Shown: positions 45,671 through 54,389 of the stretch, one piece after another | Position numbering within the stretch: the first letter of the stretch is position 1 | Layout of the letters: every line of letters starts with the position of its first letter | Assembly: GCF_009697225.1 (NCBI RefSeq) | Contig: NZ_WIND01000011.1 | Location: 60,218-124,217, forward strand | Origin: Halovulum marinum | GTDB lineage: Bacteria > Pseudomonadota > Alphaproteobacteria > Rhodobacterales > Rhodobacteraceae | Length of the DNA stretch: 64,000 nucleotides | Direction of reading: 5' to 3' | Translations under genes and position numbers: made by a program | Notes under the pieces: model-generated | What the model was told of the DNA's origin: nothing | The model's input: the letters and a program-made list of their open reading frames with translations, nothing else | The model's database searches: none

Positions 45671-47755
45671 GTGAGGCACGGGGTTTTCGCGGTGACGATG
45701 GCGGCGGCGGTGGCGGCGCTGACGGGCGGCGCGGCGCGGGCGCAGACGCTGAATCTCTATGGCAACCCCGGCCTGCTCGACCTGCCCACCGCCGAGACCC
45801 TGCCCGACGGCGAGGTGACGGCGACCTACGGCCAGATCCAGCACTCGCAGCGCAGCTCGATCGGCTTCCAGCTGCTGCCGCGGGTATACGGCACCATCCG
45901 CCTGTCGGAAATCCAGGACGTTCCCGGCGGTCCCTCGGTCTCGGCGCGCGGCTTCGATCTGCGCTTCCAGCTGCTGGAGGAGGACGGCCTGCTGCCCGGC
46001 GTGGCGCTGGGCCTGCGCGACTTCCTGGGCGACGGCCCCTACGGCGCGGAATACCTGGTCGCCAGCAAGACCGTCATCCCCGGGCTGACCCTGACCGGCG
46101 GCATCGGCTGGGGCCGGCTGGGCGGCGAGGCCAGCCTCGGCAAGCCGTTCGGCGACCGCGGCGCGGTCACCGATCCCACCGGCCAGCTGCAGTTCGACCG
46201 CTATTTCCAGGGCGACGCGGCGGTGTTCGGCGGCGTCGCCTGGGACACGCCGATCGACGGGCTGCGGCTGATGGCGGAATACTCCCCCGACAGCTACGAT
46301 GCGGAAGAGGCCGGCGGCTTCGACCGCGCCTCGCCGTTCAACATCGGCGCGGCCTACAGCCCGAACGACCATGTGCAGCTGTCGGCGGCATGGATGTACG
46401 GCTCGGCCTTCGGCTTCCAGGTCAGCTTTTCGGGCAACCCGAACGATCCGCTGGCGCCGCAGGACCTGGGCACGGGCCCGGCCCCGGTGCGCGCCCGCGC
46501 CGCCGACGCGCCGATGGGCACCGCCTGGGCCGACAACCCGGACTCGCAGCGCCAGCTGCTGGCGGCGCTGTCCGAGGTGCTGGCGGCCGACGGCATCGGC
46601 ATCGACGAGGCGCGGATCACCGGCACCAGCATCGACCTCTACCTGGTCAACACCCGGATCCAGCGCCGCGCCAAGGCGATCGGCCGGGTGACGCGGGTGC
46701 TGGCGCTGGCGATGCCGCCGTCGGTCGAGACCTTCAACATCACCCTGCTGAACGACGGCCTGCCGGTGACCACCGCGCAGATCCGCCGCTCGGACGTCGA
46801 GGCGCAGGTCGACCGGCCCGGCGCGGCGCTGGACAGCTGGCAGAGCACGCGGCTGACCGACGCGCGCGCGCAGATCGCGGGCGAGGGCGTCTACCGCCGC
46901 CCGATCGCGCCGCGCTTTTCCTGGGGCATCGGGCCGACGATCCCGATCAACCTGCTGGACGTCGACGACGGCTTCAAGCCGGACGTGCAGATCAACGCCA
47001 CCGCGACCTACCAGTTCAGCCGCGGCCTCAGCGTCTCGGGCGAGCTGTCGAGCTTCGTCATCGGCACCGAACAGAAGACGGTCTCGACCTCGACCAGCCC
47101 GCTGCCGCATGTGCGCAGCGACAGCGACCTGTACTATTCGGGCCGCGACATCGACATCGAGCGTCTGACCGCCGACTACGTGTTCAAGATCGCGCCGAAC
47201 CTCTACGGCCGCACCTCCGCCGGCATTCTCGAGCGGATGTTCTCGGGCGTCAGCACCGAGGTGCTGTGGGCGCCGGTCGACGCCGACCTGGCGCTGGGCG
47301 GCGAGGTGAACTACGTCCGCCAGCGCGACATCGACGATCCGTTCGAGCTGCAGGACTACGACGTCGTCACCGGCCACGCCTCGGTCTACTGGGACACCGG
47401 CTGGAACGGGGTCGAGGCGCAGCTCGACGCCGGCCGCTACCTGGCCGGGGACTGGGGCGCGACGCTGTCGCTGTCGCGGCGCTTCGCCAACGGCTGGGAG
47501 GTGCGCGCCTACGCCACCGGCACCGACGTCAGCTTCGAGGATTTCGGCGAGGGCAGCTTCGCCAAGGGCGTCGAGATGACGATCCCGCTGCGCTGGGGCG
47601 CGCCGTTCGAGACCAAGTCCGAGGTGCGGGCCGAGCTGATCCCGACCGAAAGCGACGGCGGCGCGCGGCTGGACGTTCAGGGCCGGCTGTACGGCCGGGT
47701 CCGGGATCTGGACCGCGCCTCGCTGCGCGATGGATGGAGCGCGTTTTGGCAGTAA
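45671..47755 (+). CDS. yjbH: YjbH-type outer-membrane protein
   Basis: The 694-aa precursor has a signal peptide (VFAVTMAAAVAALTGGAARAQT) and the conserved N-terminal YjbH repeat (LNLYGNPGLLDLPTAETLPDGEVTATYG). A long beta-rich body follows, with repeated aromatic and glycine strands (GRDIDIERLTADYVFKIAPNLYGRTSAGILERMFSG) consistent with a barrel. In E. coli the yjbEFGH operon makes an exopolysaccharide. The start is taken as GTG 45671, placed to open the signal peptide. The end overlaps yjbF by 22 bp. YjbE and YjbG are not present. Confidence 0.88.
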   Translation: MRHGVFAVTMAAAVAALTGGAARAQTLNLYGNPGLLDLPTAETLPDGEVTATYGQIQHSQRSSIGFQLLPRVYGTIRLSEIQDVPGGPSVSARGFDLRFQLLEEDGLLPGVALGLRDFLGDGPYGAEYLVASKTVIPGLTLTGGIGWGRLGGEASLGKPFGDRGAVTDPTGQLQFDRYFQGDAAVFGGVAWDTPIDGLRLMAEYSPDSYDAEEAGGFDRASPFNIGAAYSPNDHVQLSAAWMYGSAFGFQVSFSGNPNDPLAPQDLGTGPAPVRARAADAPMGTAWADNPDSQRQLLAALSEVLAADGIGIDEARITGTSIDLYLVNTRIQRRAKAIGRVTRVLALAMPPSVETFNITLLNDGLPVTTAQIRRSDVEAQVDRPGAALDSWQSTRLTDARAQIAGEGVYRRPIAPRFSWGIGPTIPINLLDVDDGFKPDVQINATATYQFSRGLSVSGELSSFVIGTEQKTVSTSTSPLPHVRSDSDLYYSGRDIDIERLTADYVFKIAPNLYGRTSAGILERMFSGVSTEVLWAPVDADLALGGEVNYVRQRDIDDPFELQDYDVVTGHASVYWDTGWNGVEAQLDAGRYLAGDWGATLSLSRRFANGWEVRAYATGTDVSFEDFGEGSFAKGVEMTIPLRWGAPFETKSEVRAELIPTESDGGARLDVQGRLYGRVRDLDRASLRDGWSAFWQ

Positions 47756-48471
47756 GACCGATGCTTCTGGCGGCGGCGCTGGCCGCCGCGCTTTCCGGCT
47801 GCGGCAGCCAGCAGGCGGAAAGCGGGCGGATCGTGAAGCAGGCGCTGGCCGGCTTCTTCCCCGGCGGCGGCGGCGCCGAAACCGCGCCCAGCCCGGCGCA
47901 GCAGGCCACCGTCGCCGCCGCGCCCGCCGGGCTGACCCGCGCCCAGGTCGACGCCAGCGGCGTCGCCATGATCCGCGCCCGGCTGGCGTCCGAGACCGCG
48001 CGCTCGGTGCTGACCGGCGCCTCCGAGAACGACGGCTACGTCAGCTATGTCTCGCGCTTCGGCCAGATGCTGACCCTGCGCGGCAGCCTGGTCACCGCCA
48101 GCCGCGGCCTCGGCTACGATCTGCTGTCGCTGAGCCCCGGCGCCGACGATCCGCTGGTGCGCCCGCGCCCGGTGGGGGCCTGGCCGGCGCGGGTGACGCG
48201 CACCTACCGCTTCCCCGGCCGCGGCCCCGGCGGCCGCGCGCTGAGCGTGCAGTGCACCTACGTTCCGGGGCAGACCCGCCGGATCGAGATCGTCGAGGTC
48301 GTCCACACCGGCATCCAGGTCGAGGAACGCTGCGCCGGCGGCGGCGTGGCGTTCAGCAACTACCATCTGGCCGACGCCCGCAGCGGCTTCGTCTGGCGCA
48401 GCCTGCAGTGGCTGGGCCCCGAACAGGGCTTCATCGACCTCGAGGTGCTGGAGCCGTTCACCGGCGACTGA
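47734..48471 (+). CDS. yjbF: YjbF-family lipoprotein
   Basis: The roughly 245-aa precursor has a lipoprotein signal (LAAALSGCGSQQ; Cys near residue 23). The body has LASETARSVLTGASENDGYVSYVSRFGQMLTLRGSLVTASRGLGYDLLS, the family's core, and ends in a beta-rich FVWRSLQWLGPEQGFIDLEVL. It is probably a periplasmic or outer-membrane partner of YjbH in polysaccharide export. ATG 47734 inside yjbH gives a charged n-region; ATG 47761 is the alternative. No ribosome site is clear, suggesting translational coupling. Confidence 0.86.
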   Translation: MERVLAVRPMLLAAALAAALSGCGSQQAESGRIVKQALAGFFPGGGGAETAPSPAQQATVAAAPAGLTRAQVDASGVAMIRARLASETARSVLTGASENDGYVSYVSRFGQMLTLRGSLVTASRGLGYDLLSLSPGADDPLVRPRPVGAWPARVTRTYRFPGRGPGGRALSVQCTYVPGQTRRIEIVEVVHTGIQVEERCAGGGVAFSNYHLADARSGFVWRSLQWLGPEQGFIDLEVLEPFTGD

Positions 48472-48479
48472 GCCCGCGC

Positions 48480-49412
48480 TCAGGTGAACGCGATCGGCGT
48501 CTGCCGGGTCCGGTTCACCCGCAGCGTGAACACGTCGGGCCGCGCATAGTGGCCGCAGGCGTCGAACTTGCGGCGCGACGCGGCGGCGGCGGCCGGGTCG
48601 ATCTCGGTCACCAGCAGCCCCTTCTCGCGCCGCATCGGCCCGGCCTGCACGCCGCCGAACGGCCGGTACACCACCGCGTCGCCGGGGTTCAGGTATTCGT
48701 CCGCGTCCGGAAACAGCTCGTCGCGGTAGGGGATCGATTGCGGAATGTCGGCGGCCTCGATCGAGGTCGCGCAGCCGATCACCCAGCAGCCGCCCTCGCG
48801 GGCGATGTGCTGCATCGTCGCCAGCCAGATATCGCCGCTGTCCCAGGTCGGCGCGACGTAGATGTCGATGTTCTGGGCGTAGAGCGCATAGCGCGCCAGC
48901 GGCATGTAGTTTTCCCAGCAGATCAGCGCGCCGATGCGCCCCACCGCGGTCTCGACCACGTTCAGCGTCGAGCCGTCGCCAAATCCCCAGACCATCCGCT
49001 CCGGGTTGGTCGGCATCAGCTTGCGGTGGTTGTTCAGCACCCGCCCGTCTGCGTCGATGATCGCGACGCTGTTGAACAGCGTGCTGCCGCTGACCGCGTT
49101 GTCCACCTCCTGGTGACCGATCACCACCACCATGGCGTGTTCGCGGGCGGCGGCACGCACCGGGGACAGGTCGTCCCGGCTCATGTCGACAGAGTTCGCC
49201 TGCGACAGCGCGAACAGCTCGTCCGTCTTGCGCATCCCCGCGCCGGGCGGCAGCCGCCACACGAAGGTCGGATAACCCGGCAGCCAGACCTCGGGGAAGA
49301 CGATCATCGCGCAGCCCTGCGCCGCCGCCTCGGCGATCAGGTCGACCGCGCGCGCGATCGACGCCGCCTTGTCCAGATAGACCGGCGGCTGTTGTACGAC
49401 GGCTGTTTTCAT
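48480..49412 (-). CDS. Nitrilase/carbon-nitrogen hydrolase
   Basis: The 310-aa enzyme has the nitrilase triad: E41 in IVFPEVWLPG, K131 in NNHRKLMPT and C165 in GALICWENYMPLARYALYAQ. The C-W-E-N segment and MPLARYALYAQ match aliphatic/arylacetonitrile nitrilases rather than amidases. The likely reaction is nitrile to acid plus ammonia; the substrate is unknown. GGAGG precedes ATG 49412. It converges on yjbF with 8 bp between stops. Confidence 0.9.
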   Translation of the reverse strand: MKTAVVQQPPVYLDKAASIARAVDLIAEAAAQGCAMIVFPEVWLPGYPTFVWRLPPGAGMRKTDELFALSQANSVDMSRDDLSPVRAAAREHAMVVVIGHQEVDNAVSGSTLFNSVAIIDADGRVLNNHRKLMPTNPERMVWGFGDGSTLNVVETAVGRIGALICWENYMPLARYALYAQNIDIYVAPTWDSGDIWLATMQHIAREGGCWVIGCATSIEAADIPQSIPYRDELFPDADEYLNPGDAVVYRPFGGVQAGPMRREKGLLVTEIDPAAAAASRRKFDACGHYARPDVFTLRVNRTRQTPIAFT

Positions 49413-49530
49413 CGGCGGGCCTCCGGATGCGTCCGGAAGCATGCAGCACACGCGGCCGCGTGGCCAGAAGTTCCTGCCCCGGCCGGCGCGCCGCGGCGAC
49501 CGCCGCGCCGGTCCGCGCGAAGGAACCCTC

Positions 49531-49558
49531 GAAAGAAAACGGGCGCCGCGGCGCCCGT
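49531..49558 (-). terminator. Intrinsic terminator of the small membrane-protein gene
   Basis: A perfect stem AAACGGGCGCC/GGCGCCCGTTT (49535-49558) has its T-rich side on the minus strand (TTTTCTTTC). It ends the 49586-49780 gene. Confidence 0.85.
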
Positions 49559-49585
49559 TTCCTGAAACCTCGGATCCGTCCGGGA

Positions 49586-49780
49586 TCAGTCGGAGGCGAT
49601 CGCGATGCCGGCGCCGACGATGACCAGCGCCACCAGGGGCACGACCCAGCCGGCGTTCGAGCCGCCCATCGGGGCCTCTTCGACCACGGGCTCCGGCGGA
49701 GCGACGAAAACTTCGACGGTACCGGCGAAGGCAGGCGCAGCGGTCAGCAGGGCGGCTGCGGTCAGAGCGATCTTCTTCAT
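49586..49780 (-). CDS. Small exported single-pass membrane protein (hypothetical)
   Basis: The 64-aa product has a clear signal peptide (MKKIALTAAALLTAAPAFA), a short Pro/Glu-rich stretch (VAPPEPVVEEAP) and a C-terminal hydrophobic segment (GWVVPLVALVIVGAGIAIAS). It could remain as a small inner-membrane protein or peptide. GGAGACC with AGGA-type spacing precedes the ATG. It has its own terminator, so it is a separate, possibly well-expressed gene. No function is known to me. Confidence 0.78.
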   Translation of the reverse strand: MKKIALTAAALLTAAPAFAGTVEVFVAPPEPVVEEAPMGGSNAGWVVPLVALVIVGAGIAIASD

Positions 49781-49950
49781 TTTGGTCTCCTATGGCCAAA
49801 GTGGTGCGCGTGCCCCAGCACGATCAGGGCGGTGCAAATCACGCGTACGAGCAAAGCTGTATTTTTTCAACGCCGTGGCAAATAGATACGCATCGATTCT
49901 CGCCAGCTGTGCCATAGTTGCAATAACAGCGCGCAAAAAATGCACGGTCG

Positions 49951-50619
49951 TCAGACCACCAGTACCTGCATGCCGACAGTCGCCCTGTCGAACAGCTCGG
50001 CGATGTCCTCGTTGTACAGGCCGATGCAGCCGTTCGATGCCCGCCGCCCGATCTTGCGCGTGTCGTTGGTGCCGTGGATCCGGTAATACTGCCAGCTCAG
50101 GTACAGCGCGTGGGTGCCAAGCGGGTTCTGCGGGCCGGGGCCGACATAGGCCGGCAGCGACGGGTCGCGCTTGAGCATGTTCGGCGTCGGCCGCCAGTCC
50201 GGGCCCACGCGCTTGCGCACGATCGAGGTGCGGCCGCGGCGGGTCATGTCCTCGGTCAGCGGCACCGAGGTGGGGTAGATCTTGTAGGTCTGGCCGTCGC
50301 CGGACCAGAAATGCAGCGCCCGGGCGTTGGTGTCGACCAGGATCGCGCCATCGTTGAGCGAAACGAAATGGTCCTGCCAGCGGCGCGCCGCAAAGCCCGA
50401 GACGCGGCGCTGCAGCCCGGCCTCGCGCACGCCCAACAGCTGCCGGTTGTCCAGTTCCAGGCCGCTGACCGGCCGGTCCGCGGCCTGGCTGACGGTGGCG
50501 TAGCGGTCCATCAGATCCGCGGCGCGCGGCGCGCAGGCGCCGGTGGCCAGACCGGCGCCGGCCCCGAACAGAAGCCGCGCGGCCTGCCGGCGGCTGATCG
50601 GGTGGGAAGAATGTGCCAT
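49951..50619 (-). CDS. L,D-transpeptidase (YkuD domain)
   Basis: The 222-aa precursor starts with a twin-arginine-like signal (ISRRQAARLLFGAGAGLATGAC) and could be lipidated at that Cys. The C-terminal YkuD domain has YRIHGTN and RASNGCIGL with catalytic Cys198. Such enzymes form 3-3 cross-links in peptidoglycan or attach lipoproteins. A second YkuD protein is encoded 0.7 kb away. Upstream is a 155-bp A/T-richer region shared with the divergent CAP gene. Confidence 0.92.
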   Translation of the reverse strand: MAHSSHPISRRQAARLLFGAGAGLATGACAPRAADLMDRYATVSQAADRPVSGLELDNRQLLGVREAGLQRRVSGFAARRWQDHFVSLNDGAILVDTNARALHFWSGDGQTYKIYPTSVPLTEDMTRRGRTSIVRKRVGPDWRPTPNMLKRDPSLPAYVGPGPQNPLGTHALYLSWQYYRIHGTNDTRKIGRRASNGCIGLYNEDIAELFDRATVGMQVLVV

Positions 50620-50774
50620 GTCGAATACGCTCCGATTGAGTGATCGGGGTGCAAGACCCTGAAACAGCTTGCATCGAAAAGTTATAGATCAATCCCCCCG
50701 TCCTTCAAACAGGGTTTGAACCCGGACAACGGGAACGCTAGGTATTCGTTGCGTTGATGATCGGAACGGAAAGC

Positions 50775-51326
50775 ATGTCGTACATTCGCGGATTCCTCCT
50801 TTTGCTGTCGCTCGGGCTCCTGGCGGCCTGCACCACGCCGCCCCCCGAACAGGTCGGCGGGGTGCAGATGATCCGCGAGGCCGACACCCAGGCGGTGATG
50901 ACCAGCCATGTCGACGCGCTGAACGCTTACCGCGCCACGCGCGGCCTGCGGCCGGTGACGCTGTCGGCGCGGCTGACCGCCGCCGCCCGCACCCACGCCC
51001 GCGACATGAGCGTGCAGGAGCGCGCCTGGCACTTCGGCTCCGACGGCACCTCGCCCCGCGACCGGGCCGAGCGCGCCGGCTTTGCCGGCCGGGTGCTGGG
51101 CGAGAACATCTCGGAATCCTTCGACGACGAACTGCAGGTGCTGCAGAGCTGGATCGACGATCCGGTGACCCGCAGCGTCATGCTGAGCCCCGAAGCCGAC
51201 AGCGTCGGCCTCGGCTGGTTCCAGGAATCGGACGGCAAGCTGTGGTGGGTCCAGCTGCTGGGCCAGTCCTCGGCCCCGCTGATCGCCTCGCGCGCCGGTT
51301 TCGCGCCGCCTACGCCAGAATCGTGA
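50775..51326 (+). CDS. CAP-domain lipoprotein
   Basis: The 183-aa precursor has a lipoprotein signal (LGLLAACTT; Cys near residue 19). The CAP/SCP domain follows: HVDALNAYRATRGLRPVTLSARLTAAARTHARDMSV near residues 45-80, and GENISESF with LQSWIDDPVTRSVMLSPEADSVGLGW, where GENI and the H/E pairs are typical. Bacterial CAP proteins are extracytoplasmic and their activity is mostly unknown. GGAACGGA precedes ATG 50775. The 3' end overlaps the convergent L,D-transpeptidase gene by 17 bp. Confidence 0.88.
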   Translation: MSYIRGFLLLLSLGLLAACTTPPPEQVGGVQMIREADTQAVMTSHVDALNAYRATRGLRPVTLSARLTAAARTHARDMSVQERAWHFGSDGTSPRDRAERAGFAGRVLGENISESFDDELQVLQSWIDDPVTRSVMLSPEADSVGLGWFQESDGKLWWVQLLGQSSAPLIASRAGFAPPTPES

Positions 51327-51813
51327 CCGGCGTGCCCAGCGGCACGCGCGAATAGATCTCCTCGATCTCGGCGTTGGCGACGGCGATGCAGCCGGCGGTC
51401 CAGTCCTGCTTTTCCGGCCGGTAGCCGTTGTTCGGCTGGCCGTGAAAGAAGATGTCGCCGCCGGGTTCGACCCCCATCGCCTGGGCGCGGGCCAGCTGCT
51501 CGGGGGTGGGATAGTTGATCCCCACACTCAGGTGATAGCTGGACTTCGGGTTCTTGCGGTCGACGAAATAGCGCCCCTCGGGGGTGCGTCCGTCGCCTTC
51601 CTGCTGTTTCTGGCCCTGCGGCGCGAAGCCCAGCCCGACGCGGAACTCGCGCACCGGCTTCTGCTGCTGGAACAGCAGCAGGCGGCGTTCGGCCTTCAGC
51701 AGCATCACATGATCCGCCGGCGGAAGCGCGGCGTAGTTGCGGCCGCACGCGGATAGACCCGCCGCGGCCAGACCCAGAACGACCGCGCGACGCGGCCGGC
51801 AAATGCCTGTCAT
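51310..51813 (-). CDS. Short L,D-transpeptidase (YkuD domain)
   Basis: The 167-aa precursor has a lipoprotein-like signal (LGLAAAGLSACGRN). The YkuD domain has GDIFFHGQPN and DWTAGCIAV with catalytic Cys142. It is of the minimal ErfK/YbiS type. It is related in fold but not close in sequence to the protein encoded at 49951-50619. It is convergent with, and overlaps, the CAP gene. Confidence 0.9.
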   Translation of the reverse strand: MTGICRPRRAVVLGLAAAGLSACGRNYAALPPADHVMLLKAERRLLLFQQQKPVREFRVGLGFAPQGQKQQEGDGRTPEGRYFVDRKNPKSSYHLSVGINYPTPEQLARAQAMGVEPGGDIFFHGQPNNGYRPEKQDWTAGCIAVANAEIEEIYSRVPLGTPVTILA

Positions 51814-51917
51814 CGTTTCTTGCCCTTTACGACCTGCTCGAACCGCCTCTGCGAGCGGTTTTCCGCCGCCGAGCGTACCTCAGCAACCCCCCTTGCGGCA
51901 AGGCCGCGTTGCCGGGC

Positions 51918-52319
51918 TCAGCCGTCGCCGCCGCTGCCGCCGCCGCCGCCGCCGTCGCCCGGGCCGCCGTAGCCGCCGGGCAGCCGGGTCATGCGGCGGA
52001 TGTCCTCGATCGTCTGGCGGGCCTGCAGACGCGCGACCTCGTCCATCTTGCCGTCGAGCATCCGCAGCGTCGTCTCGGCTTCGCGGCTGACGGATTCAAG
52101 CTGCATCCGCAGCCCGTGGATCTGCGCGACCAGCGCGGACGTCACCTTGCCGTGCATCTCGCCGGCCGACTGCACCTCGTCATAGGGGGCCGGCGCGCCC
52201 CGCCGCGCGGCAACCGCGGCGTCCAGCGCCGCGCTCAGTCCCTTGCCGCCGAGATATTCCCGCGCGAACGCCTCCAGCGCCGGATCGTCCGAGTCGATCT
52301 GATCGAACAGCTTTCCCAT
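51918..52319 (-). CDS. Hypothetical protein with Gly-rich tail
   Basis: The 133-aa protein has a helical N-terminal half, a coiled-coil-like middle (HGLRMQLESVSREAETTLRMLDGKMDEVARLQARQTIEDIRR) and a C-terminal tail of Gly/Asp (GGPGDGGGGGGSGGDG). No signal peptide. I do not recognise a named family. It lies 36 bp downstream of rlmN on the same strand and may be co-transcribed. Confidence 0.68.
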   Translation of the reverse strand: MGKLFDQIDSDDPALEAFAREYLGGKGLSAALDAAVAARRGAPAPYDEVQSAGEMHGKVTSALVAQIHGLRMQLESVSREAETTLRMLDGKMDEVARLQARQTIEDIRRMTRLPGGYGGPGDGGGGGGSGGDG

Positions 52320-52355
52320 TGCGCAGCCTCCCCGCGGGTACCGCGCAGGATGATA

Positions 52356-53525
52356 TCAGACCTGCGCGCCGGCTTCCGCCGCGATTTGCGCGCGCGACTT
52401 GCGGGCGCGTTCGCTCGCGGACTTCAACTGGCCGCAGGCGGCCATGATGTCCTCGCCGCGCGGGGTGCGCACCGGGCTGGCATAGCCGGCGCGGTTCACG
52501 ATCTCGGCGAAGGCCTCGATCCGGCCCCAGTCGCTGCGCTCGTAGGGCGCGCCGGGCCAGGGGTTGAACGGGATCAGGTTGATCTTGGCCGGGATGCCGG
52601 CGATCAGCTGCACCAGCCGCCTGGCGTCGGCGTCGCTGTCGTTGACGCCCTTCAGCATCACGTACTCGAAGGTGATCCGCTCGGCGTTGCTCAGGCGCGG
52701 GTAGTCGCGGCAGGCCTGGATCAGCTTCTCGATGTTCCACTTCCTGTTGATCGGCACCAGCGTGTCGCGCACCGCGTCGGTGGTGGCGTGGAAGCTGATC
52801 GCCAGCATGCAGCCGATCTCCTCGCCCGCGCGGCCGATTTCCGGCACCACGCCGCTGGTCGACAGGGTGATGCGGCGGCGCGACAGGCTCAGCCCCTCGC
52901 CGTCCATCGCGATCTTCATCGCGTCGCGCACGCCCTCGAAATTGTACAGCGGCTCGCCCATGCCCATCAGCACGATGTTCGACACCAGCCGCTTGCCGTC
53001 GGCCTTGTGGCCCCACTCGCCCAGATCGTCGCGGGCCACCAGGATCTGGCCGACGATCTCGCCGGCGGTCAGGTTGCGCACCAGTTTCTGCGTGCCGGTG
53101 TGGCAGAACGAGCAGGTCAGCGTGCAGCCCACCTGGGACGAGATGCACAGCGTGCCGCGGTCTTCCTCGGGGATGTAGACCGCCTCGACCTCGTGCCCGC
53201 CGGCGATGCGCAGCAGGTATTTCCGGGTGCCGTCCTCGGAGATCTGGCGCGTCACCACCTCGGGGCGGCGGATCTCGTAGGTCTCAGCCAGCGTCGTGCG
53301 CAGCGCCTTCGACAGGTTGGTCATCGCGTCGAAATCGCGCGCGCCCTTCTGGTACAGCCACGCCCAGACCTGGCTGGTCCGCATGTTGGCCTGCTTCTCG
53401 GGGGTGCCGGCCTCGATCATCGCTTCGCGCAACGCCTCGCGCGACAGGCCGATCAGGTTCGGACGGCCGGTGTCCTTGCGCGGAATGGTCAGCAGATCCT
53501 GGGTCACGGGCGCGGTCGCGGTCAT
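52356..53525 (-). CDS. rlmN: Dual-specificity RNA methyltransferase RlmN
   Basis: The 389-aa radical-SAM enzyme makes m2A2503 in 23S rRNA and m2A37 in some tRNAs. C134, C138 and C141 form the CxxxCxxC cluster site in [39 protein letters not shown] and the C-terminal [13 protein letters not shown] with the methyl-carrying Cys are present. ATG 53525 is chosen for its GGAGAG; an upstream ATG is unlikely. Confidence 0.96.
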   Translation of the reverse strand: MTATAPVTQDLLTIPRKDTGRPNLIGLSREALREAMIEAGTPEKQANMRTSQVWAWLYQKGARDFDAMTNLSKALRTTLAETYEIRRPEVVTRQISEDGTRKYLLRIAGGHEVEAVYIPEEDRGTLCISSQVGCTLTCSFCHTGTQKLVRNLTAGEIVGQILVARDDLGEWGHKADGKRLVSNIVLMGMGEPLYNFEGVRDAMKIAMDGEGLSLSRRRITLSTSGVVPEIGRAGEEIGCMLAISFHATTDAVRDTLVPINRKWNIEKLIQACRDYPRLSNAERITFEYVMLKGVNDSDADARRLVQLIAGIPAKINLIPFNPWPGAPYERSDWGRIEAFAEIVNRAGYASPVRTPRGEDIMAACGQLKSASERARKSRAQIAAEAGAQV

Positions 53526-53624
53526 GATCGGGCTCTCCGGGGTGGGCGTGAAGCGGCAGCGCATAGCATACGCCTTGCCCCGAAGATAGGGGGTCCGCCG
53601 ACCCCAGCCAAGCCCGGCGCCCGG

Positions 53625-54389
53625 TCAGCCGCGTTTCGTGCGCAGGATGTGAACATGGTCCGCATCGTAAAGCGCGCTGTCCGGAAAGCCCTGCGACGGG
53701 TCCAGCGCGCGGCCCACGAAGATCAGCGCGGTGCGGGTCAGCTTGGCGGTGCGGACCTTGTCGCGGATCGTGGCCAGGGTGCCGTGGACAAAGCTCTGGT
53801 CCGGCCAGCCGACGCGATAGGCGACGATCACCGGGCAGTCCGCGCCGTAATGCGGGGTCAGGCGGCGCTCGACCTCCAGCAGGTTGCGGATCGACAGGTG
53901 GATCGCCAGCGTCGCGCCGGAACGGCCCAGCGTGTCCAGATCCTCGCCCTCGGGCATGGCCGAGGATTTCATCGCCGTGCGCGTCAGGATCACCGTCTGG
54001 CTGACCTCGGGCACCGTCAGCTCGCGCCCCAGCGCGGCGGCGGCGGCGGCAAAGGCGGGCACGCCCGGCACGATGTCGAACGGGATGCCCAGCGCGTTCA
54101 GCCGCCGGATCTGCTCGGCGATGGCGCCGTACAGCGACGGATCGCCCGAATGCACCCGCGCCACGTCCTGCCCCCTGGCATGAGCGGCCTCGATCTGCGC
54201 AAGGATCTGGTCCAGCGTCATCGGCGCGGTGTCCATCACCAGCGCGCCCTCGGGCGCGTTCGCCACCACCGCCTCGGGCACCAGCGACCCGGCATACAGG
54301 CACACCGGGCACTCCGCGATCAGCCGCTGGCCCTTGACCGTGATCAGATCCGGATCGCCCGGCCCGGCGCCGATGAAATGAACCGTCAT
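53625..54389 (-). CDS. cobM: Precorrin-4 C11-methyltransferase (CobM/CbiF)
   Basis: The 254-aa SAM-dependent tetrapyrrole methylase has [36 protein letters not shown] and [22 protein letters not shown], the SUMT-family signatures of CobM/CbiF, and [13 protein letters not shown] late. It adds the methyl at C11 of the corrinoid ring. It is the last gene of the operon and overlaps the fusion gene by 4 bp. Confidence 0.94.
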   Translation of the reverse strand: MTVHFIGAGPGDPDLITVKGQRLIAECPVCLYAGSLVPEAVVANAPEGALVMDTAPMTLDQILAQIEAAHARGQDVARVHSGDPSLYGAIAEQIRRLNALGIPFDIVPGVPAFAAAAAALGRELTVPEVSQTVILTRTAMKSSAMPEGEDLDTLGRSGATLAIHLSIRNLLEVERRLTPHYGADCPVIVAYRVGWPDQSFVHGTLATIRDKVRTAKLTRTALIFVGRALDPSQGFPDSALYDADHVHILRTKRG

